Shown: positions 36,862 through 44,818 of the stretch, piece after piece
Layout of the letters: every line of letters starts with the position of its first letter
Numbering within the stretch: the stretch's first letter is position 1
NCBI GenBank assembly: GCA_013823325.1
Contig: PNLY01000002.1
Coordinates: forward strand, 1-64,000
Length of the DNA: 64,000 nucleotides
Source: Methylobacterium sp.
GTDB lineage: Bacteria > Pseudomonadota > Alphaproteobacteria > Rhizobiales > Beijerinckiaceae
Direction: 5' to 3'
Notes under the pieces: model-generated
Told to the model about the DNA's origin: nothing
The model's input: the letters and a program-made list of their open reading frames with translations, nothing else
Databases searched by the model: none
Translations under genes and position numbers: made by a program

Positions 36862-38145
36862 TCAGGCGCTGCGGTATAGCTTGGTCATCGAGAACTCGCG
36901 ATGGCCGAGCGCCTCGGCTGCGGTGAGGCGGCCATTCGCAGTGCGCACGATGTTCTCGATCAGTGCGTCGCCCGCCTGCGGGATGGTGAGGTCGCGGCGC
37001 AGGATCCCGGAGACGTCGACGTCGATGTGCTCGGGCATGGTGCGCATCGTCTTCGGATTGCCGGTGATCTTGATGACCGGAACGATCGGGTTGCCGATGA
37101 CGTTGCCCTGGCCGGTCGGGAAGGTGTGCACGACATAGCCGCCGGCCGCCATCAGGGTCACGCACTCGGCCGCCGCCGAGGAGGTGTCCATGTAATAGAG
37201 ACCAGGCCCCTTCTCCGGCGCCTGCGCCGGCTCCAGGATGTCGATGAACTTGCACTCGCGGCCGATCTTCTCGAGGTTGCCGAGCGCCTTCTCCTCGATC
37301 GTGGTCAGGCCGCCGGCGATGTTGCCCTTGGTCGGCTGCGAATCGGAGAGGTCGTCGGTCTTGTGGGCCTCGATGACGTCGTCCTGATAGGCCTTCCACA
37401 TCTTGTACCAGCGCTCGCCGACCTCCGGCGTCGCCGCGCGGGCCTTGCAGAGATGCTCGGCGCCGGTGATCTCCGAGGTCTCGCCGAAGACGCCGTAAAC
37501 GCCGCGCGGGATCCACTTGTCGTACATGTTTCCGACTGTCGGGCAGGACGACAGGCCGGTCGTGGTGTCCGACTCACCGCATTTGGTCGAGACCCAGAGC
37601 TCCTCGATGCCGCATTTCACGCGCTGCAATTCGGTCGCCCACTGGACGAACTCCTTGGCGACATAGGAGGCCTTGGCGATGGTGGCGATGTCGCCATGGC
37701 CCTCGATGCCGAAGCCGACCACCGGCTTGCCGGTCTTGGCGATGCCGTCGACGACGCGCTTGGTCCAGCCGTCCTCGATGCCGATGACCACGACGGCGGC
37801 GACGTTCGGGTTCGAGCCGGTGCCGATCAGCGTGCGGAAATGGACTTCCAGATCCTCGCCGAACTGCAGGCGGCCATAGGCGTGCGGGATGGCGAGCGTG
37901 CCCTTGATGTTGTTGGCGACGGCCTCGCAGGCGGCGTTGGAGAGATCGTCGAGCGGCAGCAGCAGCACATGGTTGCGCACGCCGACGCGGCCGTTCTCGC
38001 GGCGCCAGCCCATGAAGGAATCGAGGCTGCGGCCGGTCGGGCGCTTGACGAAAGGCGTCTTGAATTCGGGGGCTTCGATCTTGCGGCCCTTCACCCGGGC
38101 GAGCTTGCCTTTGACGAGGTCGAAGTTGGCGACGATGGAAGACAT
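36862..38145 (-). CDS. suyB: (2R)-sulfolactate sulfo-lyase, large subunit
   Basis: 427 residues of the UxaA/GarD-type dehydratase family without the SAF domain, which is encoded separately as suyA. The sequence shows [21 protein letters not shown] at the N terminus, [19 protein letters not shown] with the metal-binding cysteine, and [18 protein letters not shown]. SuyAB removes sulfite from (R)-sulfolactate, giving pyruvate. The split into small and large subunits also occurs in altronate and galactarate dehydratases; the slcC-comC-suyZ context points to sulfolactate. The ATG at 38145 is chosen because the upstream frame overlaps suyA. Confidence 0.88.
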   Translation of the reverse strand: MSSIVANFDLVKGKLARVKGRKIEAPEFKTPFVKRPTGRSLDSFMGWRRENGRVGVRNHVLLLPLDDLSNAACEAVANNIKGTLAIPHAYGRLQFGEDLEVHFRTLIGTGSNPNVAAVVVIGIEDGWTKRVVDGIAKTGKPVVGFGIEGHGDIATIAKASYVAKEFVQWATELQRVKCGIEELWVSTKCGESDTTTGLSSCPTVGNMYDKWIPRGVYGVFGETSEITGAEHLCKARAATPEVGERWYKMWKAYQDDVIEAHKTDDLSDSQPTKGNIAGGLTTIEEKALGNLEKIGRECKFIDILEPAQAPEKGPGLYYMDTSSAAAECVTLMAAGGYVVHTFPTGQGNVIGNPIVPVIKITGNPKTMRTMPEHIDVDVSGILRRDLTIPQAGDALIENIVRTANGRLTAAEALGHREFSMTKLYRSA

Positions 38146-38216
38146 TGGCGTTTCCTGGATGGTTGGGGCTCGACCTGATGGGAGCCCTCGGGATTGGGAT
38201 GAACGAAGACCGGCAC

Positions 38217-38504
38217 TCACCAGCGCTTGGTCTTGACGTTGTGCACGTGGAGATGCTCGCCCTTGCCGATGTCGGCGATCGCCTTGCCGATGTCCTGGCC
38301 GTATTTCCAGATCGTATCGCCCTTCTTGATGTCCTTGAGCGCGACCTTGTGGCCGATCGGAATGTCCATCTTGGCGGCGAGGCGGAAGTCGGAATTGTCG
38401 TGGGTGACGACACAAAGCATGTCGGTCCCGGCCTTCAGGCCCTCGACGACGACGACGCCGACCGTGTCCTTCTTCTCGTGCACCAGCAGATGCGGCTTGC
38501 TCAT
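38217..38504 (-). CDS. suyA: (2R)-sulfolactate sulfo-lyase, small subunit (SAF domain)
   Basis: 95 residues that make one SAF domain: [20 protein letters not shown], then [44 protein letters not shown]. SuyA is the small partner of SuyB. It is the first gene of the minus-strand operon, 71 nt ahead of suyB. The start at 38504 matches the family; the longer frame is not. Its upstream region (38505-38601) is shared with the divergent GntR gene and holds a perfect palindrome. Confidence 0.88.
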   Translation of the reverse strand: MSKPHLLVHEKKDTVGVVVVEGLKAGTDMLCVVTHDNSDFRLAAKMDIPIGHKVALKDIKKGDTIWKYGQDIGKAIADIGKGEHLHVHNVKTKRW

Positions 38505-38585
38505 GGCTGATATCCCTGACCGTTTCCCGTGCTCTTCACGCCGTGGCCCAGTTCGTGAAATCGGGCTCGACGCGGCTGCGCTCAA

Positions 38586-38599
38586 GTCTTATATAAGAC
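38586..38599. promoter_or_regulatory. 14-bp perfect palindrome, candidate operator of the GntR/HutC regulator
   Basis: GTCTTATATAAGAC sits between suyA and the regulator, 2 bp before the regulator's ATG. It fits the GT-N(n)-AC form of HutC-type GntR operators. On both strands it contains a TATAAG -10-like hexamer. For suyA a TTGTGC -35-like hexamer lies 16 bp upstream of it. Binding would block both promoters. Confidence 0.6.
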
Positions 38600-38601
38600 A
38601 T

Positions 38602-39366
38602 ATGAGTGTGCACAAGCTCGAAATCGCAGGGCAGTCCCGCGAGCCCGATACGCCGGAGACGCTTGGCTTCCGGCCGCTCTACCGGCAGGTGAAGGCGATC
38701 TTCGTGCGCAGGCTCATGGACGGGGTCTGGGCGCCGGGCGCGATTTTGCCGAGTGAGGGCCAGCTCGCCGCCGAGATCGGCGTCAGCCAGGGCACGGTGC
38801 GCAAGGCGCTCGACGAGCTCGCGGCCGAGAACCTTGTCGTGCGCCGCCAGGGCCGCGGCACCTTCGTCGCCGAGCACGACGAGCGCCGCATCCTGTTCCA
38901 GTTCTTCAAGCTGGCGCCGGACCAGGGCGCGCCGCGGTTTCCCGACAGCGTCGTGCTTTCGGTGACGACCGCCCTCGCCAACGAGGCCGAGCGCGCAGCG
39001 CTCGACCTCGCCGAGGAGGCCGCCGTCATCCGTATCCGCCGGCAGCGCGCTTTCGACGGCGCGCCGCTGATCGTCGAGACGCTCAGCCTGCCGCAGCAGC
39101 TTTTCCCGGGATTGGAGAACGGGCCGATCCCGAACAATCTCTACAGCCTCTATGCCGGTCACTACGGCATCACCATCGCCAATGCGCGCGAACGGCTGAA
39201 GGCGGTGGCGCTCTCACCGGAGGATGCCGCCGCGCTGGGTGTCACGGCAGGCGAGCCCGCCCTGCAGATCGATCGCATCGCCCTGTCGCTCGACGGCACG
39301 CCCGTCGAGCACCGGCTCAGCCTGTGCCTGACCCAGGAGGTTCACTACCTGTCGGACCTGCGTTGA
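38602..39366 (+). CDS. GntR family regulator, HutC subfamily, of the sulfolactate locus
   Basis: 254 residues. The N-terminal winged helix reads PLYRQVKAIFVRRLMDGVWAPGAILPSEGQLAAEIGVSQGTVRKALDELAAENLVVRRQGRGTFVA, diagnostic for GntR. A UTRA (HutC) effector domain follows (from about residue 105, with NNLYSLYAGHYGITIANARERL and ALQIDRIALSLDGTPVEHRLSLC). It is divergent from suyA, with the 14-bp palindrome between them, so it is probably the operon's repressor, relieved by sulfolactate or an intermediate. The ATG lies immediately after the palindrome; leaderless translation is possible. A longer upstream frame overlaps suyA and is rejected. Confidence 0.88.
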   Translation: MSVHKLEIAGQSREPDTPETLGFRPLYRQVKAIFVRRLMDGVWAPGAILPSEGQLAAEIGVSQGTVRKALDELAAENLVVRRQGRGTFVAEHDERRILFQFFKLAPDQGAPRFPDSVVLSVTTALANEAERAALDLAEEAAVIRIRRQRAFDGAPLIVETLSLPQQLFPGLENGPIPNNLYSLYAGHYGITIANARERLKAVALSPEDAAALGVTAGEPALQIDRIALSLDGTPVEHRLSLCLTQEVHYLSDLR

Positions 39367-39543
39367 GCCCTCCCCGGCCTTCGGGACCATTTGAGGACAG
39401 CTCCCTTACATCGAAGCAATATCAATCTGCTATGGCATATTTATAAAGTTTCGCTCGAAACAGAGCGAGCCAAGCTCGCGGACCAAGAGCCACGAGATTT
39501 CAACCAAGCCGACGCAGAGCGGCCACCCCACCGGAGGAAACGA

Positions 39544-40548
39544 ATGATCGCCCATGTCCGCAGATTCCTTGCGACGCGCCGCGGCGTCCTGGCAGGTCTC
39601 TGCCTGCTAGGCTTCGGCACATCCGCCCTGGCCCAGAGCTTTCCGACTAAACCGATCACCCTGATCGTGCCTTTCGCCGCCGGCGGGCCCAGCGACGTGA
39701 TCGCCCGCCTGCTCGGCGAGCATATGGGCCGCACGCTCGGCCAGCAGGTCATCGTCGAGAACATCGCCGGTGCCGGCGGGACAGCCGGCGCCAAGCGCCT
39801 CGTTGCCGCCGACCCGGACGGGCACACCATGCTCATCCACCACCTCGCGCTCGCGGCAGCGCCAGCGCTCTACGCCAATCTCGGCTATGACACGCAGACC
39901 GCCTTCGCGCCGGTCGGCCTCGTCAACACCGGCCCGATGGTGATCGCCGGCAAGCTCGCTTTGCCCCCGGTCGACGGCAAGGCCTTCTTCCCTTACGCCA
40001 AGCAGCAGGCCGAGAAGCTCACCGTCGCCCATGCCGGCGTCGGCTCGAACGCGCATCTGTGCGCGGTGCTGATCTCGCAGGCCTTGGGCGTCAAGCTCGC
40101 CCAGGTCGCCTATCGCGGCACCGGGCCGGCAATGAACGACCTCGTCGGCGGCCAGGTCGACGTGCTCTGCGACCAGTCGACCACGGCGGTGCCGCAGATC
40201 CAGTCCGACAAGATCCGCGCCTATGCGGTGACCTCGCCGGAGCGGCTCGCCGTGCTGCCGAACGTCCCGACCTCGCGCGAGGCGGGCACCGAGATCGACA
40301 TGACGATCTGGCACGGGCTCTACGCGCCGAAGGGCACGCCGACCGCAGCGCTCGACAAGCTCAACAGCGCGCTACAGGCCGCGCTGAAGGACCCGGCCGT
40401 GCTCGAACGCTTCAAGTCGGTCGGCACCAGCGCCTTCCCGACGGCCGAGTGGACACGCGCGGCCCATGCCAAGCGCTTTGCCGCCGAGGTAGCCAAGTGG
40501 GGAACGGCGCTGAAGGCCGCCGGGTTGACACCGCAGAACGCCAACTAG
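39544..40548 (+). CDS. Tripartite tricarboxylate transporter substrate-binding protein (Bug/TctC family)
   Basis: 334 residues. A signal peptide with a twin-Arg-like start ([20 protein letters not shown]) and a SALAQ-S cleavage site precedes the Bug-type fold: YPT-like [25 protein letters not shown] and the later [11 protein letters not shown] and [11 protein letters not shown] stretches. Bug proteins bind carboxylates in the periplasm for a TctAB pair, which is not encoded here. A Bug protein (SlcH) of a TTT system serves sulfolactate uptake in some marine degraders, so sulfolactate is the likely ligand. It follows the regulator, with a good GGAGGA ribosome-binding site. Confidence 0.85.
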   Translation: MIAHVRRFLATRRGVLAGLCLLGFGTSALAQSFPTKPITLIVPFAAGGPSDVIARLLGEHMGRTLGQQVIVENIAGAGGTAGAKRLVAADPDGHTMLIHHLALAAAPALYANLGYDTQTAFAPVGLVNTGPMVIAGKLALPPVDGKAFFPYAKQQAEKLTVAHAGVGSNAHLCAVLISQALGVKLAQVAYRGTGPAMNDLVGGQVDVLCDQSTTAVPQIQSDKIRAYAVTSPERLAVLPNVPTSREAGTEIDMTIWHGLYAPKGTPTAALDKLNSALQAALKDPAVLERFKSVGTSAFPTAEWTRAAHAKRFAAEVAKWGTALKAAGLTPQNAN

Positions 40549-40598
40549 AACTGGCAGGGCCGCTCGCCTATCCGGGCGGCCCATGCTACCGGCGGCGG

Positions 40599-41108
40599 AT
40601 GAGCAATCTCGTCGCCCTGGACCACTTCCTCGCTCTGCCCGAGCACGCGCGGCTGCTCGGGTTGGATCTCGGCACCAAGACGATCGGCCTCGCTCTGTCC
40701 GATGTGGAGCGCCGAATCGCGACGCCGCTGGAGACGATCCAGCGCATCAAGTTCCGCCAGGACGCTGCGGCACTGCTGAAAATCGCGGAGAAGCATGCGA
40801 TCGCCGGTTTCGTGATCGGCCTGCCGCTCAATATGGACGGAACGGAAGGCCCGCGGGTCCAGTCGACCCGCGCCTTCGTGCGCAATCTCGCGCCGCTGAC
40901 GGCGCTGCCGATCGTGTTCTGGGACGAGCGCATGTCTACGCTCGCTGTCACACGCACCCTGCTCGATGCCGATGCCTCGCGCGCCCGGAGGGCTGCCGTC
41001 GTCGACAAGATGGCCGCCGCCTATATCCTGCAGGGTGCGCTCGATCGGCTCGCCCGTCTCGGATCATCGGACGGGGACGAGCGAGAGGACGACTGGGCTA
41101 CGGAATGA
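40599..41108 (+). CDS. ruvX: Putative pre-16S rRNA nuclease / Holliday junction resolvase-like RuvX
   Basis: 169 residues of the YqgF/RuvX RNase H-like fold: [19 protein letters not shown] holds the first catalytic Asp, [15 protein letters not shown] follows, and [39 protein letters not shown] carries the second acidic residue and the basic helix. In bacteria the protein trims the 16S rRNA 5' end. The ATG at 40599 gives the family N terminus; upstream in-frame sequence is not family-like. Its last 11 nt overlap, tail to tail, the next gene. Confidence 0.93.
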   Translation: MSNLVALDHFLALPEHARLLGLDLGTKTIGLALSDVERRIATPLETIQRIKFRQDAAALLKIAEKHAIAGFVIGLPLNMDGTEGPRVQSTRAFVRNLAPLTALPIVFWDERMSTLAVTRTLLDADASRARRAAVVDKMAAAYILQGALDRLARLGSSDGDEREDDWATE

Positions 41109-41469
41109 CGTAGCCGCGCTTGATCGCCTTCTTCTGCGCATCGCGATGGTTCTTGATGGCCCGCTTCTGATCGTCGATGCTCATGCCCGCCATCGGGTTG
41201 CTGGGATTGGGACCGCGCCGATAGCCGCCGCCGTCCTGGCCATAGCGTCGATCGTCACGCCCATAACCGCGGTCATCGCGACCGTAGCCCCGGTCACGCC
41301 GGCCCTGATCGTAACCCCGGTCGTAACCGCGGTCAGAGCCTGCGTCATAGCCGCGGCGACGGCCATAGCCGTCATCGGAATAATACTGGGCCATCGCCGC
41401 ACTGGAGCAGAGCACCGCCAAGGCCGCCGCAGCGCAGCCGGACAGCAGCGTCTTGAGCGAGGATTTCAT
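41098..41469 (-). CDS. Exported Gly/Tyr/Arg/Asp repeat protein
   Basis: 123 residues. A Sec signal peptide ([20 protein letters not shown], cleavage near AMA-Q) precedes a low-complexity stretch of GYDxG and GRDDRGY-like repeats (about residues 34-85), then a more ordered basic end ([20 protein letters not shown]). Similar short secreted proteins of this order are of unknown function; the tail's Lys/Arg helix may bind nucleic acid or peptidoglycan. The stop overlaps ruvX by 11 nt. A second small exported gene lies upstream on the same strand, separated by a terminator. Confidence 0.7.
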   Translation of the reverse strand: MKSSLKTLLSGCAAAALAVLCSSAAMAQYYSDDGYGRRRGYDAGSDRGYDRGYDQGRRDRGYGRDDRGYGRDDRRYGQDGGGYRRGPNPSNPMAGMSIDDQKRAIKNHRDAQKKAIKRGYVIP

Positions 41470-41535
41470 CGTCGTTCTCCAAGATCGACAAGGCGGCGGC
41501 TCCGGGAGTGGAACCGCGAGTTCCCGTGCGCCATG

Positions 41536-41571
41536 AAAAGGGTCGCTCCCGTCATGTGACGGAAGCGACCC
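41536..41571 (-). terminator. Terminator between the two small secreted-protein genes
   Basis: 15-bp stem with one mismatch (GGGTCGCTCCCGTCA/TGACGGAAGCGACCC, 41540-41571) followed on the minus strand by TTTT (41536-41539). It ends the transcript of the gene at 41630-42022 and keeps it separate from the gene at 41098. Confidence 0.8.
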
Positions 41572-41629
41572 ATAAAGCCTAAGCGGCAGGCCTTCAGAAT
41601 TGATTAAGGCTGCTTGTGCGAGCCGGGGC

Positions 41630-42022
41630 TCAGCGATAACTGCCGCCGGCCGGGTCGCGGATGTTGTCCGGGGCGTAATAGCGCGGCGCGTAATAGCGGC
41701 GCGGCGCCACATAGACCGGCTCGTCATAGTAGCCGTCATCATAGCCGTAGACCGGCTCGGCATAGGTCGGGCGGCTGGCGGCGATCGCCGCCGCACCGAG
41801 GATGCCGAGGCCGACGCCGGCCGCGATCGCCGCACCGCGATTGCCGCCGCGCCAGCCGCGACGATAATATTGCGAGTAGTCGACCTGCGCCGCATCGAGG
41901 CGGCTCTTGTCGAAACCGACCGGACGGGTCTCGCCCGCCAGGACGGGCGTCAGGCCTGCAGCCAGAACGCTGCCGGCGACGGCGAGCGTCACGGCGAAGC
42001 GGCTCTTTCCGAAAATTGACAT
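41630..42022 (-). CDS. Exported Tyr-rich protein with a glycine-zipper-like segment
   Basis: 130 residues. Signal peptide (MSIFGKSRFAVTLAVAGSVL, cleavage near VLA-G), a charged stretch, then a Gly/Ala-rich hydrophobic segment (NRGAAIAAGVGLGILGAAAI) like a glycine zipper, then a Tyr/Pro-rich tail (YDDGYYDEPVYVAPRRYYAP). Proteins of this layout are frequent in Hyphomicrobiales envelopes; the function is not known. A good AAAGGAG ribosome-binding site precedes the start. Confidence 0.72.
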   Translation of the reverse strand: MSIFGKSRFAVTLAVAGSVLAAGLTPVLAGETRPVGFDKSRLDAAQVDYSQYYRRGWRGGNRGAAIAAGVGLGILGAAAIAASRPTYAEPVYGYDDGYYDEPVYVAPRRYYAPRYYAPDNIRDPAGGSYR

Positions 42023-42263
42023 CGCATTCTCCTTTCGGCGGATCACCGCCCTGGCGCCTGATCTAGCTCGCCTCGGTTGAACCGGGCCTGAACCAATCGC
42101 GGCCAAATTGCGTCCGATCATCAACGCGCCATGCCGGAAAGTGTTCCTCCTGCGAAATTTATTACACGCAGTGATTGCATTTCTGGAGATCGAGTAGCAA
42201 GAATAGCATTCGTCGAACGCCGGTTCGTTTCCTGCAATTGATGCGGCCACGGGGGTGGGCGAG

Positions 42264-42575
42264 ATGAGGAAAGCAACATCGCGTCGAATCAAGGAGGATA
42301 AAATCTATCAGGATGACAATCGCTTGCCCCGGATTCCCGGTATCGGCCGCAAGGTTTCGGCCTCGCCCGGCCCACACAGTATGGACGCGCTTGCGCGCAT
42401 GCAATTGGAAGTTGCATCCTATATCGAGGAGATCAGCATCGAGCTCGGCGCGATGGCCCGGGCAGCCCAGCTCAGCAGCCTCGCCTATTTCGTCGAGATG
42501 ACGCGGCTGGAGGCTGCGATCAATCGCCGGACCTGCCAATTGCAACTCGGCGAAACAGCCGATCCCGACATCTAG
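42264..42575 (+). CDS. Small conserved-looking hypothetical protein
   Basis: 103 residues from ATG 42264 (a GTG at 42255 is an alternative). The first 40 residues are Lys/Arg-rich; the C-terminal helix-rich part (MQLEVASYIEEISIELGAMARAAQLSSLAYFVEMTRLEAA) resembles short alphaproteobacterial helical proteins of unknown role. The start may be further downstream at MDALARMQ. Upstream is AT-rich promoter-like sequence. No close neighbour gives a hint of function. Confidence 0.55.
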   Translation: MRKATSRRIKEDKIYQDDNRLPRIPGIGRKVSASPGPHSMDALARMQLEVASYIEEISIELGAMARAAQLSSLAYFVEMTRLEAAINRRTCQLQLGETADPDI

Positions 42576-42611
42576 CCGGAGGCATCCGACTTTTGCGGAT
42601 TGTTAAACTTA

Positions 42612-42639
42612 AGGTTGCAACAATATAAATTAGCAACCT
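42612..42639. promoter_or_regulatory. 28-bp inverted repeat upstream of the 94-residue gene
   Basis: AGGTTGC (42612-42618) and GCAACCT (42633-42639) flank a 14-nt AT-rich spacer, 15 nt before the ATG at 42654, with the GAAGGGAG ribosome-binding site directly after it. It could be a repressor site or a hairpin that controls translation. Confidence 0.5.
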
Positions 42640-42653
42640 GAAGGGAGCGCCCG

Positions 42654-42938
42654 ATGCCGGCTTCTCCGACGACCGACTCTCCTCGCAGCGCCCCGCTCTC
42701 GTCGCAAGGCCAGCAGGTCTGCGGCGAACCCGAAGCCCTGGCCTTGCAGTTGCTCGTCGAGAAGCGAGCCCGCCAGCGTGATCTGCAGCGCAATACCGCC
42801 GTCAAGGCGGCGAGGATGCTCGCCGAACTCGGCGACGAGGCTCGCGCCGCCGATCTCGACCTGCTCGTGATCTTCCTGGAGCTCGCCGCAGCGGAGGCAG
42901 AGCGCGAGCGCTGCCGCTGGGGCGAAGCGACGGGCTGA
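42654..42938 (+). CDS. Small hypothetical helical protein
   Basis: 94 residues. Polar, Ser/Pro-rich first 25, then helices rich in Ala, Arg and Glu (EPEALALQLLVEKRARQRDLQRNT, LAELGDEARAADLDLLVIFLELAAAEAERER). No family recognised. It has a plausible ribosome-binding site and an inverted repeat upstream. It converges with dprA. The neighbouring 42264-42575 protein has a similar size and helical character, but I see no sequence similarity. Confidence 0.5.
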   Translation: MPASPTTDSPRSAPLSSQGQQVCGEPEALALQLLVEKRARQRDLQRNTAVKAARMLAELGDEARAADLDLLVIFLELAAAEAERERCRWGEATG

Positions 42939-42955
42939 TCGCCGCGCCCCCAAGA

Positions 42956-44164
42956 TCATGCCGACCGCGAGAGCGCACCTCCGGCATGGCGCAGGACCAT
43001 GCCTTCAAGTTCCAGCTCCAGCAGGATGCGGCTGACTTCGCGCACCGGCTGGCCGCTGGCGCGAACGAGATCGTCCAGCGCCATCGGGGTCGACCCGATC
43101 AGGTCGAGCAGACGGCGACGAGGCGCATCGTCGCCATATCCTTCCCGTGGCGGAGGCTCGCCTTCGAGTTCGAGCTTCGGCGCCGGCAGGACTTCAGGCA
43201 GGTCAAGTTCGTCCCAGAGCGCTTCCTTCCGGCGCTCCGGACCGGCGTCTTCGCGTGCCAGAATGGGCGCGGAGCCGAACAGATCGCCTTGCCGGAGCAT
43301 CGGCGCGAGCACATCGACGACATGCGCCGTCTCGGCGCAGAGGATCGCGCCTTCGCGAATCAGGTGATTGCCGCCCTCGGCACGCGGATCGAGCGGCGAG
43401 CCCGGCACGGCGAAGACCTGCCGGCCCTGCTCATTGGCGAAGCGGGCTGTGATCAGCGAGCCGGATTTGCGGGCGGCCTCCACCACCACCGTCCCGAGCG
43501 CCAGTCCCGATACCAGGCGATTGCGCCGCGGAAAATCGCGCCCGCGCGGCACCCAGCCGAGAGGCATCTCGCTCAGTGCGGCACCACGTTCTCGGATCCG
43601 TTCCAGCAAAGGGATGTTCTGCGGCGGATAGGCCTCGTCGAGCCCGCCGGCCAGCACGGCGATGGTTCCACTCTCCAGGCTTGCCTGATGTGCGGCCGTA
43701 TCGATGCCGCGGGCGAGTCCCGAAACGACGATGAAGCCGGCCTCGCCCAATTCCCGCGCCAGCGTCGCGGTGAACTTCAGCCCGGCCGCGGAGGCGTTGC
43801 GCGAGCCGACCAGGGCGACACAGGGGCGACACAGCACTGCCGGGTCGCCTTCGATCGCGATCAGCGGTGGAGCCGAATCGATCGCCTGCAGCGGCACCGG
43901 ATAGGCGGCTTCGCCGAGCGCGATCAGATGGGCGCCGCGCCGGCGCAGCGCTTCGAACTCGCGCTCGGCCTCGGCCGGCGTGCACAAACGGAGCGTCCGC
44001 CCGGCCTGCCGGCCGAGCTCCGGCAAGGCGGCCAGCGCGCCGGCTGCGCCGCCGAAGCGGTTGACCAGGGTGCGGAAGGTGCGTGGGCCGATGCTCTCGC
44101 TGCGGATCAGGCGGAGCCAGTCGAGGCGTTGCCGGTCGTCGAGAGCGAAACCGGCCATCGACAT
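42956..44164 (-). CDS. dprA: DNA processing protein DprA
   Basis: 402 residues. DprA loads RecA on incoming single-stranded DNA during transformation. A helical N terminus (LDWLRLIRSESIGPRTFRTLVN) precedes the Rossmann-like DprA domain with ALVGSRNASAAGLKFTATLA, SGLARGIDTAAHQASL and PQNIPLLERIRERGAALSE, and a C-terminal winged helix (STPMALDDLVRASGQPVREVSRILLELELEGMV). It begins at the nucleotide after the plsY stop codon, in the order common to this group. The presence of DprA does not prove competence. Confidence 0.95.
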   Translation of the reverse strand: MSMAGFALDDRQRLDWLRLIRSESIGPRTFRTLVNRFGGAAGALAALPELGRQAGRTLRLCTPAEAEREFEALRRRGAHLIALGEAAYPVPLQAIDSAPPLIAIEGDPAVLCRPCVALVGSRNASAAGLKFTATLARELGEAGFIVVSGLARGIDTAAHQASLESGTIAVLAGGLDEAYPPQNIPLLERIRERGAALSEMPLGWVPRGRDFPRRNRLVSGLALGTVVVEAARKSGSLITARFANEQGRQVFAVPGSPLDPRAEGGNHLIREGAILCAETAHVVDVLAPMLRQGDLFGSAPILAREDAGPERRKEALWDELDLPEVLPAPKLELEGEPPPREGYGDDAPRRRLLDLIGSTPMALDDLVRASGQPVREVSRILLELELEGMVLRHAGGALSRSA

Positions 44165-44788
44165 TCAACCCTTCTGTCCGATCTTGCCCTCGCGACCGGA
44201 GAGCAGCCTCGCAATATTCTCACGGTGCATAAACCAGAGCAGCAGCGCGAGGATGGCCATCAGCCCGGCCATCTGGACGTCGCGCACCCAGAACCAGAGC
44301 AGCAGCGGCGTCAGCAGGCTGGCGATCAGGGCCGAGAGCGAGGAATATTTGGTCAGGTAGGCGATGCTGAGCCAGACCGCCGCGAAGATCAGCGCGATCG
44401 ACCACTTCAGCCCGATCAGGATGCCGAGGAAGGTCGCGACGCCCTTGCCGCCCTTGAAGCGCAGCCAGACCGGAAAGAGATGACCGAGGAAGGCGCCGAG
44501 GCCGGCAGCCAGCGCCGCCCCCTTGCCGCCTAGCAGCCAGCCGGCGAGCAGGACCGCGGCGGTGCCCTTCAGCATGTCGCCGAGCAGCGTCAGCGCCGCC
44601 AGCTTCTTGTTGCCGGTGCGCAGGACATTGGTCGCGCCGATATTGCCGGAGCCGATCGTGCGCAGGTCCGGGCCGCCGGACAGCCGGGTCAGGATGATGC
44701 CGAACGGGATCGAGCCCAAAAGATAGCCGAGGACGAGCGCAGCCAGCCCCATCGGGCTCGGATACGCCCAAGCGAACGCCTCAGCCAT
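44165..44788 (-). CDS. plsY: Glycerol-3-phosphate acyltransferase PlsY
   Basis: 207 residues. PlsY acylates glycerol-3-phosphate from acyl-phosphate to make lysophosphatidate. There are five hydrophobic helices and the motifs [31 protein letters not shown] (Ser/Arg/Asn active site) and [19 protein letters not shown]. It lies between pyrC' and dprA in one operon. Confidence 0.96.
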   Translation of the reverse strand: MAEAFAWAYPSPMGLAALVLGYLLGSIPFGIILTRLSGGPDLRTIGSGNIGATNVLRTGNKKLAALTLLGDMLKGTAAVLLAGWLLGGKGAALAAGLGAFLGHLFPVWLRFKGGKGVATFLGILIGLKWSIALIFAAVWLSIAYLTKYSSLSALIASLLTPLLLWFWVRDVQMAGLMAILALLLWFMHRENIARLLSGREGKIGQKG

Positions 44789-44818
44789 GCAACCTCCCCT
44801 GCCCGTCTGGTCGCGAGC

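Noticed and set aside
36862-38504. suyAB as altronate or galactarate dehydratase
   Set aside because: No sugar-acid genes are present, whereas slcC, comC and a UPF0324 exporter in the same operon define the sulfolactate set.
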